From: LMUY01 sp964246185
GTDB lineage: Bacteria > Pseudomonadota > Alphaproteobacteria > Acetobacterales > Acetobacteraceae
Direction of reading: 5' to 3'
DNA length: 59,647 nt
NCBI GenBank assembly: GCA_964246185.1
Contig: CAXTPP010000004.1
Coordinates: 1 to 59,647 of the forward strand
Position 1 is the stretch's first letter. The number at the start of each line of letters is the position of its first letter. This document shows, one piece after another, positions 1 through 7,520 of this stretch. The notes below the pieces were generated by a model, which ran no database searches, was not told the DNA's origin, and worked only from the letters and a program-made list of their open reading frames with translations. Made by a program: the position numbers and the translations under genes.

Positions 1-2
1 GC

Positions 3-419
3 ATGGCGCCCACGCCGCCCCGCCCAGTCATCGGGCCGAGCCGCTCGGCCCGCGATCCCGACGAGCGCCGCACTCTCGTCGTCGGCCGCGGCATCAGCGT
101 GCAAGGCACGGTGCAGGACGCCGAGCGCCTGGTGGTCGAAGGCACCGTCGAGGCCAGCATGATTCACGCCACCGAGCTGTCGATCTCGCCCGGCGGCGTG
201 TTCAAGGGCGAAGTGGAAGTGGAGGACGCCGAGGTCGCCGGCACCATCGACGGAACGCTGACCGCCCGTGGCAACCTGATCGTCCGCGCCTCGGGCAAAG
301 TGCTGGGCACGGCGCGATGCCGCCGGCTTCAGGTCGAGGATGGCGGCCAGATCACCGGCCGGATCGAGATGCTGACGGAAGGCGTCAAGCCCGCCTTGGA
401 GCCTGCCGCAGCCAGCTAG
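3..419 (+). CDS. Bactofilin (polymer-forming cytoskeletal protein)
   Basis: Bactofilins self-assemble without nucleotide into beta-helical filaments that act as scaffolds for cell-envelope enzymes. After a basic, proline-rich N-terminus of about 25 residues, the middle of this 138-residue protein shows the family's repeating short beta-strand pattern (for example VVEGTVEAS, GEVEVEDAEVAGTIDG, GKVLGTARCRRLQVEDGGQITG), followed by a short disordered tail. Length and architecture fit the family. The ATG lies two bases from the window edge, so a further upstream start cannot be excluded. It converges on rdgB. Confidence 0.85.
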   Translation: MAPTPPRPVIGPSRSARDPDERRTLVVGRGISVQGTVQDAERLVVEGTVEASMIHATELSISPGGVFKGEVEVEDAEVAGTIDGTLTARGNLIVRASGKVLGTARCRRLQVEDGGQITGRIEMLTEGVKPALEPAAAS

Positions 420-459
420 AGCATGACCGTCGCTGATAGGCGCGCCGGTATGCTCTAGC
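415..459. repeat. Inverted repeat overlapping the bactofilin stop codon (possible terminator)
   Basis: GCTAGAGCAT (415-424) is a perfect inverted repeat of ATGCTCTAGC (450-459). An inner ACCG/CGGT pair (426-429 with 446-449) extends the stem after a one-base bulge. The TAG stop of the bactofilin gene lies inside the left arm. No long T-run follows, so this may be a palindromic intergenic repeat rather than a classical terminator. The core TAGAGCAT resembles palindromes known from alphaproteobacterial intergenic regions. Confidence 0.6.
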
Positions 460-532
460 ACATTGCTTTAGCGAGCATCTTCACCGGTCAGGTGAGCCAA
501 CCTGATCCGGACATGCACTAGGGCCATGGAAG

Positions 533-559
533 ACCCGTCTCCTCCATGGGGGGACGGGT
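533..559. terminator. Hairpin downstream of rdgB (candidate terminator)
   Basis: ACCCGTC (533-539) pairs with GACGGGT (553-559) around a 13-base loop, 11 bases past the rdgB stop codon on the minus strand. It lies between two converging genes. No clear U-tract is visible. Confidence 0.35.
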
Positions 560-569
560 ATCCAGAAAC

Positions 570-1196
570 TTAAGCGATGATTTGCGCCGGCGGCGCGGCT
601 TCGGCATCCAGGCACGCTGCCCTGAAAGCCGCGAATGCCCGTGCCCGATGGCTGTCCGCGTGCTTGGCCGCCGGGTCCATCTCGCCGTAGCTCTGCAAGC
701 TGCCGCTGGGCACGAACATCGAGTCGTAGCCGAAGCCGAGGGAGCCACGCGGCGGCCAGCAAGTGCGGCCGTCCACCCGCCCCAGGAAAGTGGCCGTGCC
801 GCCGCCGGGCTGGGCAAGGCAAAGTGCGCAGACGAACCAGGCCCGCCCCTCGCCGCCGGCTTCCTGGTGGACACGCTGCATCGCCGCGGCGAAGTCCTTG
901 CCCGGCCCGGCCCATCGCGCAGAAAGCACGCCGGGTGCGCCGCCCAGTTGCGCCACGCAGAACCCCGAATCGTCGGCCAGCGACGGCATCCCGCTCGCCC
1001 CGGCGGCGGCCAATGCCTTGAGGCGCGCGTTGCCGGCGAAATCGGGCGCATCCTCCTCCGGCTCGGCCAAACCGAGCGACCCGGCCGACACCACCGCGAC
1101 CCTGAAGGGCGACACCAGCGCCTGCAGCTCACGCAGCTTGCCCGCGTTGTGGCTGGCCAGCACGAGCCGACTGCCTGGCTGCAGGCGGCCCATCAT
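570..1196 (-). CDS. rdgB: XTP/dITP pyrophosphatase (RdgB/HAM1)
   Basis: Hydrolyses non-canonical purine nucleoside triphosphates (dITP, XTP) to monophosphates, cleaning the nucleotide pool. The 208-residue protein has the Ham1 signatures: LVLASHNAGKLRE near the N-terminus (substrate-binding SHNxxK), PSLADDSGFCV (catalytic Asp pair), WAGPGKD, and the C-terminal GFGYDSMF and HRARAFAAF. The start codon forms an ATGA overlap with the rph stop (1193-1196), indicating translational coupling; rph-rdgB is a common alphaproteobacterial pair. The long open frame upstream of this ATG is only a shadow of rph. Confidence 0.95.
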   Translation of the reverse strand: MMGRLQPGSRLVLASHNAGKLRELQALVSPFRVAVVSAGSLGLAEPEEDAPDFAGNARLKALAAAGASGMPSLADDSGFCVAQLGGAPGVLSARWAGPGKDFAAAMQRVHQEAGGEGRAWFVCALCLAQPGGGTATFLGRVDGRTCWPPRGSLGFGYDSMFVPSGSLQSYGEMDPAAKHADSHRARAFAAFRAACLDAEAAPPAQIIA

Positions 1197-1903
1197 TCCA
1201 GGGCTGCGCGCTGCAGGGCGTACAACTGCCCCGTGCCATGCCGGGCCAGGCGCATCAGCTCGGCGAATTGGTCGTCGCTGAACGGGGCGCGCTCGGCGGT
1301 GCCCTGAATCTCGACGATGCCGCCTTCCGTGAGCACGAAGTTCGCGTCCGCGTCCGCGCCCGAATCCTCGGCGTAGTCGAGGTCCAGCACCGCCTCGCCT
1401 CCGACCAGCCCGCAGGATACGGCCGCCACCTGGCCCAGCAAAGGCGACCGCGCGATGACCCGGCTCGCCTCTAGCGTGCGCAGGGCGAGGCTCAGCGCCA
1501 CCCAGGCGCCGGTGATGGCGGCGCAGCGGGTGCCGCCGTCGGCGTTCAGCACGTCGCAATCAAGCGTGACGGTCATCTCGCCCAGCGCCTTGCGGTCCAC
1601 CACCGCGCGCAGCGAACGGCCGATCAGCCGCTGGATTTCCTGGGTGCGGCCGGACTGCTTGCCGCGGGCGGCTTCCCGGTCCCCCCGCGTATGGGTGGCA
1701 CGGGGCAACATGCCGTATTCGGCCGTGACCCAACCTTCCCCCTTGCCGCGCAGGAACGGCGGCACGCGCCCCTCCACGCTGGCAGCGCACAGCACTTCGG
1801 TACCGCCCATGCGAATGACGCAGGAGCCTTCGGCGTGGCGGGCGAACCCGGTGGTGAAGCTGACATCGCGCAGCATGTCGGGGGAGCGGCCGGATGGGCG
1901 CAT
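1193..1903 (-). CDS. rph: Ribonuclease PH
   Basis: Phosphorolytic 3'-5' exoribonuclease that trims tRNA 3' ends. The 236-residue product starts MRPSGRSPDMLR, as expected for RNase PH, and contains GKGEGWVTAEYGMLPRATHTR, the phosphate-site region, TQEIQRLIGRSLRAVVD and the DCDVLNADGGTR motif. The ATG at 1903 is preferred over an in-frame start 84 bases upstream because family members begin here. First gene of the rph-rdgB pair. In many alphaproteobacteria hrcA lies immediately divergent to it; here hrcA is almost 10 kb away. Confidence 0.95.
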   Translation of the reverse strand: MRPSGRSPDMLRDVSFTTGFARHAEGSCVIRMGGTEVLCAASVEGRVPPFLRGKGEGWVTAEYGMLPRATHTRGDREAARGKQSGRTQEIQRLIGRSLRAVVDRKALGEMTVTLDCDVLNADGGTRCAAITGAWVALSLALRTLEASRVIARSPLLGQVAAVSCGLVGGEAVLDLDYAEDSGADADANFVLTEGGIVEIQGTAERAPFSDDQFAELMRLARHGTGQLYALQRAALE

Positions 1904-2021
1904 GGGGTGGTCCTCGGGTTGGTGCGCCGTTCGTAAGAGGGTGCGGACGGATGCGCCAGGGTCAGGTTCTGTTTCGGAGGCCAACAATCCGTAGCTGGAC
2001 GGACCACGCGGGAGGGCATAC

Positions 2022-3659
2022 GTGTTTACAAATTGGGAAACTGAAGCCGGCCAGCATACTAAGGGACGTCGAATGGCTCTGGCGACTTGCCGCCGGCTGT
2101 ATGGAGAGGCTCGATATCGATCGCAAGAACCCGGGGTCGAGGTTCACCGCGACGTTTTGTATGACGCAGGCGGCCTTTACGACTTCCGCCGGAGATTGCT
2201 GCCGGCCAGCGCGCATTTCCAGGGTGTCCCGTTGCTGAACTGTGCGCCAGGCGATCCGCTTCAGCGATGGATGACGGACCATGACCCAGAAATGGTTCAA
2301 GCAGAGGCGCCGGATGATTTGTATTACTGGGGCGGCCGCATGGTCAGCCACTATGGGCATTTCATCTTGGAGTCACTCGCGCGCCTGTGGATGCTGCCTC
2401 GGCTTTCGACGAGGCGGCTGAAAGTCCTGGTCTGGGGGGAAGACCCGAAACTCTGTCTCGGTTTGCCGTTCGTTGGCGACATCCTCCGGCAAGTCGGGCT
2501 TTCGGATGCCGACATCGTCAGCTTTGATCGACCGACCCGAATTCGTGAGATCATTGTCCCGGCCACCAGCCTTGAGGGCAACCACTATGTTCACGAAGTC
2601 TATGGCAGGTTCTGCCGAAGCATCGCGGAAGGCTTGACTCAAGACCGGCCGGACCGGACCGCGACTCCGGTCTACATAGCCAAAGCCCGCCTCACGTCTG
2701 GTACGGCCCACACGGTCAACGAAGACCGATTTGCCGAACGGCTGAACCGCGCCGGGATCGACATATTTTATCCCGAGCAGCAATCGATAGCCGCGCAGAT
2801 CAGGCTTTGGCAGCAACGCGGGACGGTCACCGGGTTCTTGGGCTCGGCGATGCTGACGGGCGCCTTTGCGGGACGCAAGAGCATGGTGTTGTTGAACCAC
2901 GAACCGCAGGTTTACAGTAATCAGATGCTCATCGATCGTTTGAACGATAGCGTCACGAGGTACGTCTATCCTTATGGAGACATGGTCGATTTAGGTCCGG
3001 ATGCGAATTTCCAGTTCAACTTTCAATTCCTGGACCCTGATCGAACGGCCGAACAATTTTTGCGGATCATTGACCAAGTCACGAATGGCCCGGTGAGGCC
3101 GGGACGCCGCAGCACGGCCGAACGCAGCGTTGGGTCGCACGCCTACATCGACGGCCCGCTCGGAGCCAATCTTAGCCGCGGCCGGCCTGCCACGCAGAGC
3201 TCAATCCTGCTGCCGCACTCCCGCCGCGCAACATGTGAAGGCGATGCCAGCGCCGCAGTGAGCGGCATCTTGATGGACCACTATGCCTTCCACACCGATT
3301 TGGAAGCGGACCCGTGGTGGAGCGTCGATCTCGGGATGCTGTGCGACATCCATGAGGTCCGGCTGTTCAATCGCCTGGACATGGGTGCAGAACACAGCCG
3401 TAACTTCCGCATCTTGGTTTCGAATGACGGCGAGCACTGGCTTGAAGGCCATAGAAGGGAAAGCGAGCAGCCTTTTGGCCTGAATGGCAAGCCCTACCGT
3501 TGGCTATGCGCCTCGCCCGTGTCTGCACGCCACGTAAAAGTGCAACTGATCGGCACGACCTACATGCATCTGAGCCAAGTCGAGGTATTTGGCGAAGCTG
3601 CCGTGTCGCTGGAGCATGAGCCTTTTTCGACGGCGCAACAGGAATGCCAGTTTCCGTAA
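2022..3659 (+). CDS. GT61-like glycosyltransferase with C-terminal F5/8 type C (discoidin) domain
   Basis: The 545-residue protein has an N-terminal domain resembling DUF563/GT61 glycosyltransferases (YYWGGRMVSHYGHFILES, residues about 100-117, then IREIIVPATSLEG and a late TGFLGSAMLTGAFAGR). The last 150 residues look like a carbohydrate-binding discoidin domain (NLSRGRPATQSS, DPWWSVDLG, FRILVSNDGEHW, RHVKVQLIG, LSQVEVFG). No signal peptide is visible, so cytosolic glycan transfer with a glycan-sensing tail is inferred. GTG start with GGAGGG 6 bases upstream; an alternative ATG lies at 2073. GC is visibly lower than in the flanks, suggesting acquisition. The donor and acceptor cannot be told. 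Confidence 0.75.
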   Translation: MFTNWETEAGQHTKGRRMALATCRRLYGEARYRSQEPGVEVHRDVLYDAGGLYDFRRRLLPASAHFQGVPLLNCAPGDPLQRWMTDHDPEMVQAEAPDDLYYWGGRMVSHYGHFILESLARLWMLPRLSTRRLKVLVWGEDPKLCLGLPFVGDILRQVGLSDADIVSFDRPTRIREIIVPATSLEGNHYVHEVYGRFCRSIAEGLTQDRPDRTATPVYIAKARLTSGTAHTVNEDRFAERLNRAGIDIFYPEQQSIAAQIRLWQQRGTVTGFLGSAMLTGAFAGRKSMVLLNHEPQVYSNQMLIDRLNDSVTRYVYPYGDMVDLGPDANFQFNFQFLDPDRTAEQFLRIIDQVTNGPVRPGRRSTAERSVGSHAYIDGPLGANLSRGRPATQSSILLPHSRRATCEGDASAAVSGILMDHYAFHTDLEADPWWSVDLGMLCDIHEVRLFNRLDMGAEHSRNFRILVSNDGEHWLEGHRRESEQPFGLNGKPYRWLCASPVSARHVKVQLIGTTYMHLSQVEVFGEAAVSLEHEPFSTAQQECQFP

Positions 3660-3673
3660 ACCAGGAGAAGAAG

Positions 3674-4426
3674 ATGCCGTCTATGCCGGGCGCCTTGACG
3701 CACGCGCCTCATGCGGGGATTCCCTATGTCGAGTTCCTGAAGCTGCTTGCCGACACCCTTGAGCCAGCCAGCTATCTCGAGATAGGAACCAATGAGGGTG
3801 GCTCCTTGACGCAAATAGAGTGCGACTGCATATGTATAGATCCCGAGTTCAAAATCCCCGGTGACCCGCTGGCGAAGCGCCGCCGCAACTTCTTCTTTCA
3901 AATGACCTCGGATGACTTCTTCACTTCCTACAAAGTGCGGGACATGTTTCCTTCAGGTCCGGACTTGGTGTTTCTTGATGGTATGCATTGGTTTGAGTAC
4001 TTATTGCGTGATTTCATTAATGCTGAGGCTTGCTGTCACAGGCGTTCGCTTATATTGATGCATGATTGTTTGCCTATAAACACTCATATGGCAGAACGGG
4101 TTCGCGGCCACGATCCGAATGAAGATCAATCTACCCGCATGTGGTGGACTGGCGATGTCTGGCGGATGCTGCCCATTCTTGGGAAGTACCGGCCTGATCT
4201 GCAGGTAAGATTGCTGGATTGCCCGCCGACTGGTTTGGTGGCGATATCGAACCTCAATCCAGCCGATACGGCCTTGACCGACAATTATGCTGCAATACTG
4301 GACGAATTTACCGCATTGCGCCTTGAGGCGTTCGGGATAGATCGCCTGTTGTCCCTATTCCCGGTCATGAACAGCCGAGACATCGGACATGCTCACGTTT
4401 TAACGTCCATTTTTACCATTAGGTGA
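3674..4426 (+). CDS. Class I SAM-dependent methyltransferase (Methyltransf_24-like)
   Basis: A 250-residue Rossmann-type protein. ASYLEIGTNEGGSL is a SAM-binding motif I, and CICIDPEF and DLVFLDGMHWFEYLLRD match the later strands of family-24 methyltransferases found in glycan loci. ATG 3674 is chosen because AGGAG lies 7 bases upstream; an earlier in-frame ATG at 3644 overlaps the preceding gene. It starts 14 bases after the GT61 stop, so the two are probably cotranscribed and may act on the same glycan. Low-GC, AT-rich codons (TTATATTGATGCATGAT) mark it as foreign to its neighbours. The substrate is unknown. Confidence 0.7.
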   Translation: MPSMPGALTHAPHAGIPYVEFLKLLADTLEPASYLEIGTNEGGSLTQIECDCICIDPEFKIPGDPLAKRRRNFFFQMTSDDFFTSYKVRDMFPSGPDLVFLDGMHWFEYLLRDFINAEACCHRRSLILMHDCLPINTHMAERVRGHDPNEDQSTRMWWTGDVWRMLPILGKYRPDLQVRLLDCPPTGLVAISNLNPADTALTDNYAAILDEFTALRLEAFGIDRLLSLFPVMNSRDIGHAHVLTSIFTIR

Positions 4427-4618
4427 TAGCCAAATACCCTCAAGAATTCGCCATACGCCATCAACGAAATCTGGCTTTGGCATCTATGGATTTTGTGAGC
4501 AGCCATGCCGCGAATTGAGACCGGATGGGTCGCCCCGCGTTACAGAAGCCATGAGATGGGAGACGGCGGGCATGGCGCTTAGTTGGATGAGCTACTGGCA
4601 TAGTCCAGGAAGGCAGGC

Positions 4619-4930
4619 ATGAACGCCGTCACAGTGGTGAGCCTTTTCGCCGCGACGCTCTCGATGGTGAGCTTCGTCCCGCAAGCCTGGGCCATCATCC
4701 GGTCGCGCAATACGGACGGCGTCTCGCTCCGGATGTACCTTATCACTGTGGCCTGCTTCGTCTCCTGGCTCATCTACGGCGTGCTGCTGATGCAATGGGC
4801 CATCATCGTGCAGAATGTCATCTGCCTGTGCCTGTCCTCGTTCATCCTCACAATGAAGCTGCTGCCGCAACGCAAGAAAGAGGTGGTGGCCGAAGCGCTG
4901 ACGCCGGACTTCCTCGAAGAAAAGACCTGA
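4619..4930 (+). CDS. SemiSWEET family sugar transporter
   Basis: SemiSWEETs are small three-helix membrane proteins that dimerise to move mono- or disaccharides passively. The 103-residue product has three hydrophobic segments (about residues 4-26, 38-60 and 62-83). The first contains the PQ-loop motif, SFVPQAWAIIRSRNTDGVS, with the family's conserved PQ and the following T-D-G-VS. An A/G-rich SD (AGGAAGGCAGG) precedes the ATG. It is convergent with fmdB. The substrate cannot be predicted. Confidence 0.85.
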   Translation: MNAVTVVSLFAATLSMVSFVPQAWAIIRSRNTDGVSLRMYLITVACFVSWLIYGVLLMQWAIIVQNVICLCLSSFILTMKLLPQRKKEVVAEALTPDFLEEKT

Positions 4931-4950
4931 AGCGGCAGACAGTGCTCAGT

Positions 4951-5268
4951 TCAGTGGCTGATCATCCACGGCCGCTGCGAGGGGAAGGATTTGGCTGCAG
5001 CCGGCTTTGCCTTGGACGGGCTGCAACAGCTGCATCCTGGCCGGTGCTGGCCGGCTGACGACAGCCGGGGCGCGTGGGCGCTGCGCTCGTTCGTGGCATG
5101 GGCGGTCCGCTGCCCTGCGGACATCATGGCCAGGCTCGGCACCCGCAGCAGCGCCCGCTGCGAGAGCTGTCCACAGCCGGGGCAGTCTTGCGGCAGCGCG
5201 TACTCCGCCATCGGCCGGACCGACGTGAACGCGCCGCAGCCGGTGCACAGGTAATCGTAGGCTGGCAT
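4951..5268 (-). CDS. fmdB: FmdB-type zinc-ribbon regulatory protein
   Basis: FmdB-family proteins are small zinc ribbons linked to formamidase expression in Methylophilus. The 105-residue product begins MPAYDYLCTGCGAF and carries a second CPGCGQ, together forming a CxxC...CxxC zinc ribbon. The tail is Ser/Ala/Pro-rich and ends in CSCCSPSKAK. The ATG at 5268 lies five bases after the fmdA stop, so it is the last gene of the urt-fmd operon. A role in regulation or assembly is known only by family analogy. Confidence 0.85.
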   Translation of the reverse strand: MPAYDYLCTGCGAFTSVRPMAEYALPQDCPGCGQLSQRALLRVPSLAMMSAGQRTAHATNERSAHAPRLSSAGQHRPGCSCCSPSKAKPAAAKSFPSQRPWMISH

Positions 5269-5272
5269 TGCC

Positions 5273-6502
5273 TTAAAGGTCCGGCGCGTGGAGCACGTCC
5301 ACGCCGCCCTGGAGGAACCTTGTCGGTCCGTCAACGCCGGGCCGGATGTCGAAGTCGAAGATTTCCGTGGGAATCCAAAGCGTGGCGCAGGCGTTGGGCA
5401 CGTCCACCACGCCGCTGATGTGGCCCTGCACCGGGGCGGTGCCGAGGATGGAGTAGGCCTGGCCGCCGGTGTAGCCGAACTTCTTCATGTACTCGATCGC
5501 GTTCAGGCACGCCTGGCGGTAGGCCACCGCCACATCCAGGTAATGCTGCCCGCCGTTCTCATCGACCGAGATGCCCTCGAAGATCAGGTGGTCGTTGTAG
5601 ACCGGCTTGATCGGGCTCGGCTTGAAGATCGGGTTCTTGATGCCGTACTTGGCCATGCCGTCCTTGATGAGCGAGACCTTGAGGTGCGCCCAGCCCGGCA
5701 TCTCGATAGCGCCGCAGAAGGTGATCTCGCCGTCGCCCTGGCTGAAATGCAGGTCACCCAACGACAACCCGGCGCCATCGACGTAGACTGGGAAGTACAC
5801 CTTCGCGCCGCGCGAGAGGTCCTTGATGTCGCAGTTGCCGCCATGCTCGCGCGGCGGCACCGTGCGCGCGCCGGCCGCCGCCGCCGCGTCCCGTGCGTCG
5901 CCCTTGAGCCGGCCCATGTGGGCGGTGGCGGCGAAGGGCGGGTTGGCCAGGCCGGGCACGCGCGTCGGGTTGGTGTCGATCAAGCCCTGCTCACGGGTGT
6001 TCCAGGTTTCCAGCAGCGATCGGGACGGCAGGCAGCCGATCAGTCCCGGATGGATCATGCCGGCGAAGCGCACGCCGGGCACATGACGGGAGTGCGCGAA
6101 CAGGCCCTCGAAGTCCCAGATCGACTTCATCGCCTCCGGGAACTGCTCGGTGAGGAAGCCGCCGCCGTTCTTCTGGCTGAAGACGCCGTTGAAGCCCCAC
6201 TCGTTGGTCTTGAACGCGCCGATGTCCAGGATGTCCACCACCAGCAGGTCGCCGGGCTGCGCGCCCTCCACGCCGATCGGGCCGCTCAGGAAATGCACGA
6301 TGCTGAGGTCGATGTCGCGCACGTCGGCGGCAGATTCGTCGTTCTTGATGAAGCCGCCGGTCCAGTCGTAGCACTCGATGATGAAGTCGTCGCCGGGCTT
6401 CACGGTGGCGGCCATCGGCACGTCTGGGTGCCAGCGGTTGTGCACCTGGTCGTTCTCGTAGGGCGAGGTTGCCAGATCGACCTTGATGAGCGTGTCGGCC
6501 AT
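5273..6502 (-). CDS. fmdA: Formamidase
   Basis: Hydrolyses formamide (and weakly other short amides) to formate and ammonia (EC 3.5.1.49). The 409-residue protein is full length for the FmdA/AmdA acetamidase-formamidase family: MADTLIKVDLATSPYENDQVHNRWHPD at the start, DLLVVDILDIGAFKTNEWGFNG, HPGLIGCLPS, HGGNCDIKDL (metal- and substrate-site region), LGDLHFSQGDGEI and YRQACLNAIEYM near the end. It sits directly downstream of the ATP-binding urtE gene and upstream of fmdB, so the transporter probably feeds it with formamide or a related amide. Confidence 0.95.
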   Translation of the reverse strand: MADTLIKVDLATSPYENDQVHNRWHPDVPMAATVKPGDDFIIECYDWTGGFIKNDESAADVRDIDLSIVHFLSGPIGVEGAQPGDLLVVDILDIGAFKTNEWGFNGVFSQKNGGGFLTEQFPEAMKSIWDFEGLFAHSRHVPGVRFAGMIHPGLIGCLPSRSLLETWNTREQGLIDTNPTRVPGLANPPFAATAHMGRLKGDARDAAAAAGARTVPPREHGGNCDIKDLSRGAKVYFPVYVDGAGLSLGDLHFSQGDGEITFCGAIEMPGWAHLKVSLIKDGMAKYGIKNPIFKPSPIKPVYNDHLIFEGISVDENGGQHYLDVAVAYRQACLNAIEYMKKFGYTGGQAYSILGTAPVQGHISGVVDVPNACATLWIPTEIFDFDIRPGVDGPTRFLQGGVDVLHAPDL

Positions 6503-6519
6503 TGGGCGTCTCCTTGGGG

Positions 6520-7209
6520 TTAGACAGCGAGGAAGCGGGCCACTTTTTCTTCGTCGATCTCCGCGCGCGGCGCTTGATGCACGATGCGGCCGCCTTCCAG
6601 CACCAGGATGCGGTCGGCGATGGCAAGCGCGAACGCCAGCACCTGCTCCGAGACGACGATGCTGAGGTTGCGCTCGTCGCGGATGCGCTTGAGCGTGCGG
6701 CCCAGCTCCAGGATGATGGAGGGCTGGATGCCCTCGGTCGGCTCGTCCAGCAGCAGCACGCTCGGCTCGGTGGCCAGCGCGCGGGCGATGGCCAGCTGCT
6801 GCTGCTGCCCGCCGGAGAGGTTGCCGCCACGGCGGCGGCGCATCTCCTTGAGCGCGGGGAACAGCTCGTACAGGTGCTCCGGCACCTGGCTCTTGCCGCG
6901 CACGAACAGCCCGGTCTCGATGTTCTCCTGCACCGTCATGGCGGAGAAGATCATGCGGCCCTGCGGCACGTAGGCCACGCCTTTGGCCACCCGCTTGCTG
7001 CTTTTCAGCTTGGTGAGGTCGGCGTCCTTGAACCGTATCTCGCCGGACTTGGTGGGGATCAGGCCGATCAGTGACTTCATCAGCGTCGATTTGCCCATGC
7101 CGTTGCGGCCCAGCACCGCCACGATCTCGCCGGGCGCCACGGTGAAGTCCAGCCCGTGCAGAACTTCGCTCTGGCCATAGGACACGCGCAAGTTGGATGC
7201 GGTCAGCAT
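6520..7209 (-). CDS. urtE: Urea/amide ABC transporter ATP-binding protein UrtE
   Basis: Second ATPase of the branched-chain-amino-acid-like urea importer. 229 residues. Walker A GRNGMGKST at residues 34-42, YVPQGRMIFSAMTVQENI (Q-loop), LSGGQ signature at 131-135, Walker B LLLDEP at 152-157, and GIQPSII, typical of LivF/UrtE. It is complete, although the intergenic DNA before it contains an assembly gap. Followed 17 bases later by fmdA. Confidence 0.93.
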   Translation of the reverse strand: MLTASNLRVSYGQSEVLHGLDFTVAPGEIVAVLGRNGMGKSTLMKSLIGLIPTKSGEIRFKDADLTKLKSSKRVAKGVAYVPQGRMIFSAMTVQENIETGLFVRGKSQVPEHLYELFPALKEMRRRRGGNLSGGQQQQLAIARALATEPSVLLLDEPTEGIQPSIILELGRTLKRIRDERNLSIVVSEQVLAFALAIADRILVLEGGRIVHQAPRAEIDEEKVARFLAV

Positions 7210-7222
7210 GGTGAAGCCGAAA

Positions 7223-7302
7223 GGGGGGGGGGGGGGGGGGCCCCCCCCCCCCCCCCCCCCCGCCCCCGCCCCCCCCCCCCCAAAAGGAAAAGNNNNNNNN
7301 NN
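7223..7302. other. Assembly gap with artefactual G/C homopolymers
   Basis: A run of 18 G (7223-7240) abuts a C-rich run (7241 to about 7281), followed by ten N (7293-7302). A G-run fused to a C-run at a contig edge is typical of sequencing-chemistry artefact and scaffold joining, not biology. The gap falls between urtD and urtE, and both genes read complete. Real intergenic sequence of unknown length may be missing. Confidence 0.9.
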
Positions 7303-7321
7303 GTCTGCTTGGTCACGCCTA

Positions 7322-7515
7322 ACGGGGGGCTCTGCCCCGCACCCCGCCAGAGGACGGTCGTCCTCTGGACACCTCCATGTAAAGGGTCAAGGGAATGACC
7401 ATTCCCTTGCGGGTGCAGGGCGGAGTTGGCCAAAGGTTCCGATCGCCTCCTTCGGGCGATTGGAAGGCCTTCGGAGGGAGAGCCCTGCGGAGATGAAAGT
7501 CAGAGGTTTTCAGCA
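7322..7515 (+). repeat. Dispersed hairpin repeat, copy A
   Basis: A string of GC-rich stem-loops fills the urtD-urtE spacer. CCAGAGGACG pairs with CGTCCTCTGG (7347-7368), GGGAAT with ATTCCC (about 7391-7406), and CCGATCGCC (7439-7447) with GGCGATTGG (7455-7463). The block 7411-7470 is clearly homologous to copy B at 32203-32262, and 7381-7431 to copy C at 46548-46600 (opposite strand). No protein is supported here. Its left edge is hidden by the assembly gap. Confidence 0.8.
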
Positions 7516-7520
7516 CTTTT

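Noticed and set aside
5288..6523. Plus-strand open frame opposite formamidase
   Set aside because: Antisense shadow in GC-rich DNA: rich in Val, Ala, Asp, His and Arg, with no recognisable fold, while fmdA on the other strand is unmistakable.
7223..7281. G-run followed by C-run as a possible G-quadruplex or giant hairpin
   Set aside because: Located at an N gap and perfectly monotonous, it is best explained as a sequencing or assembly artefact.
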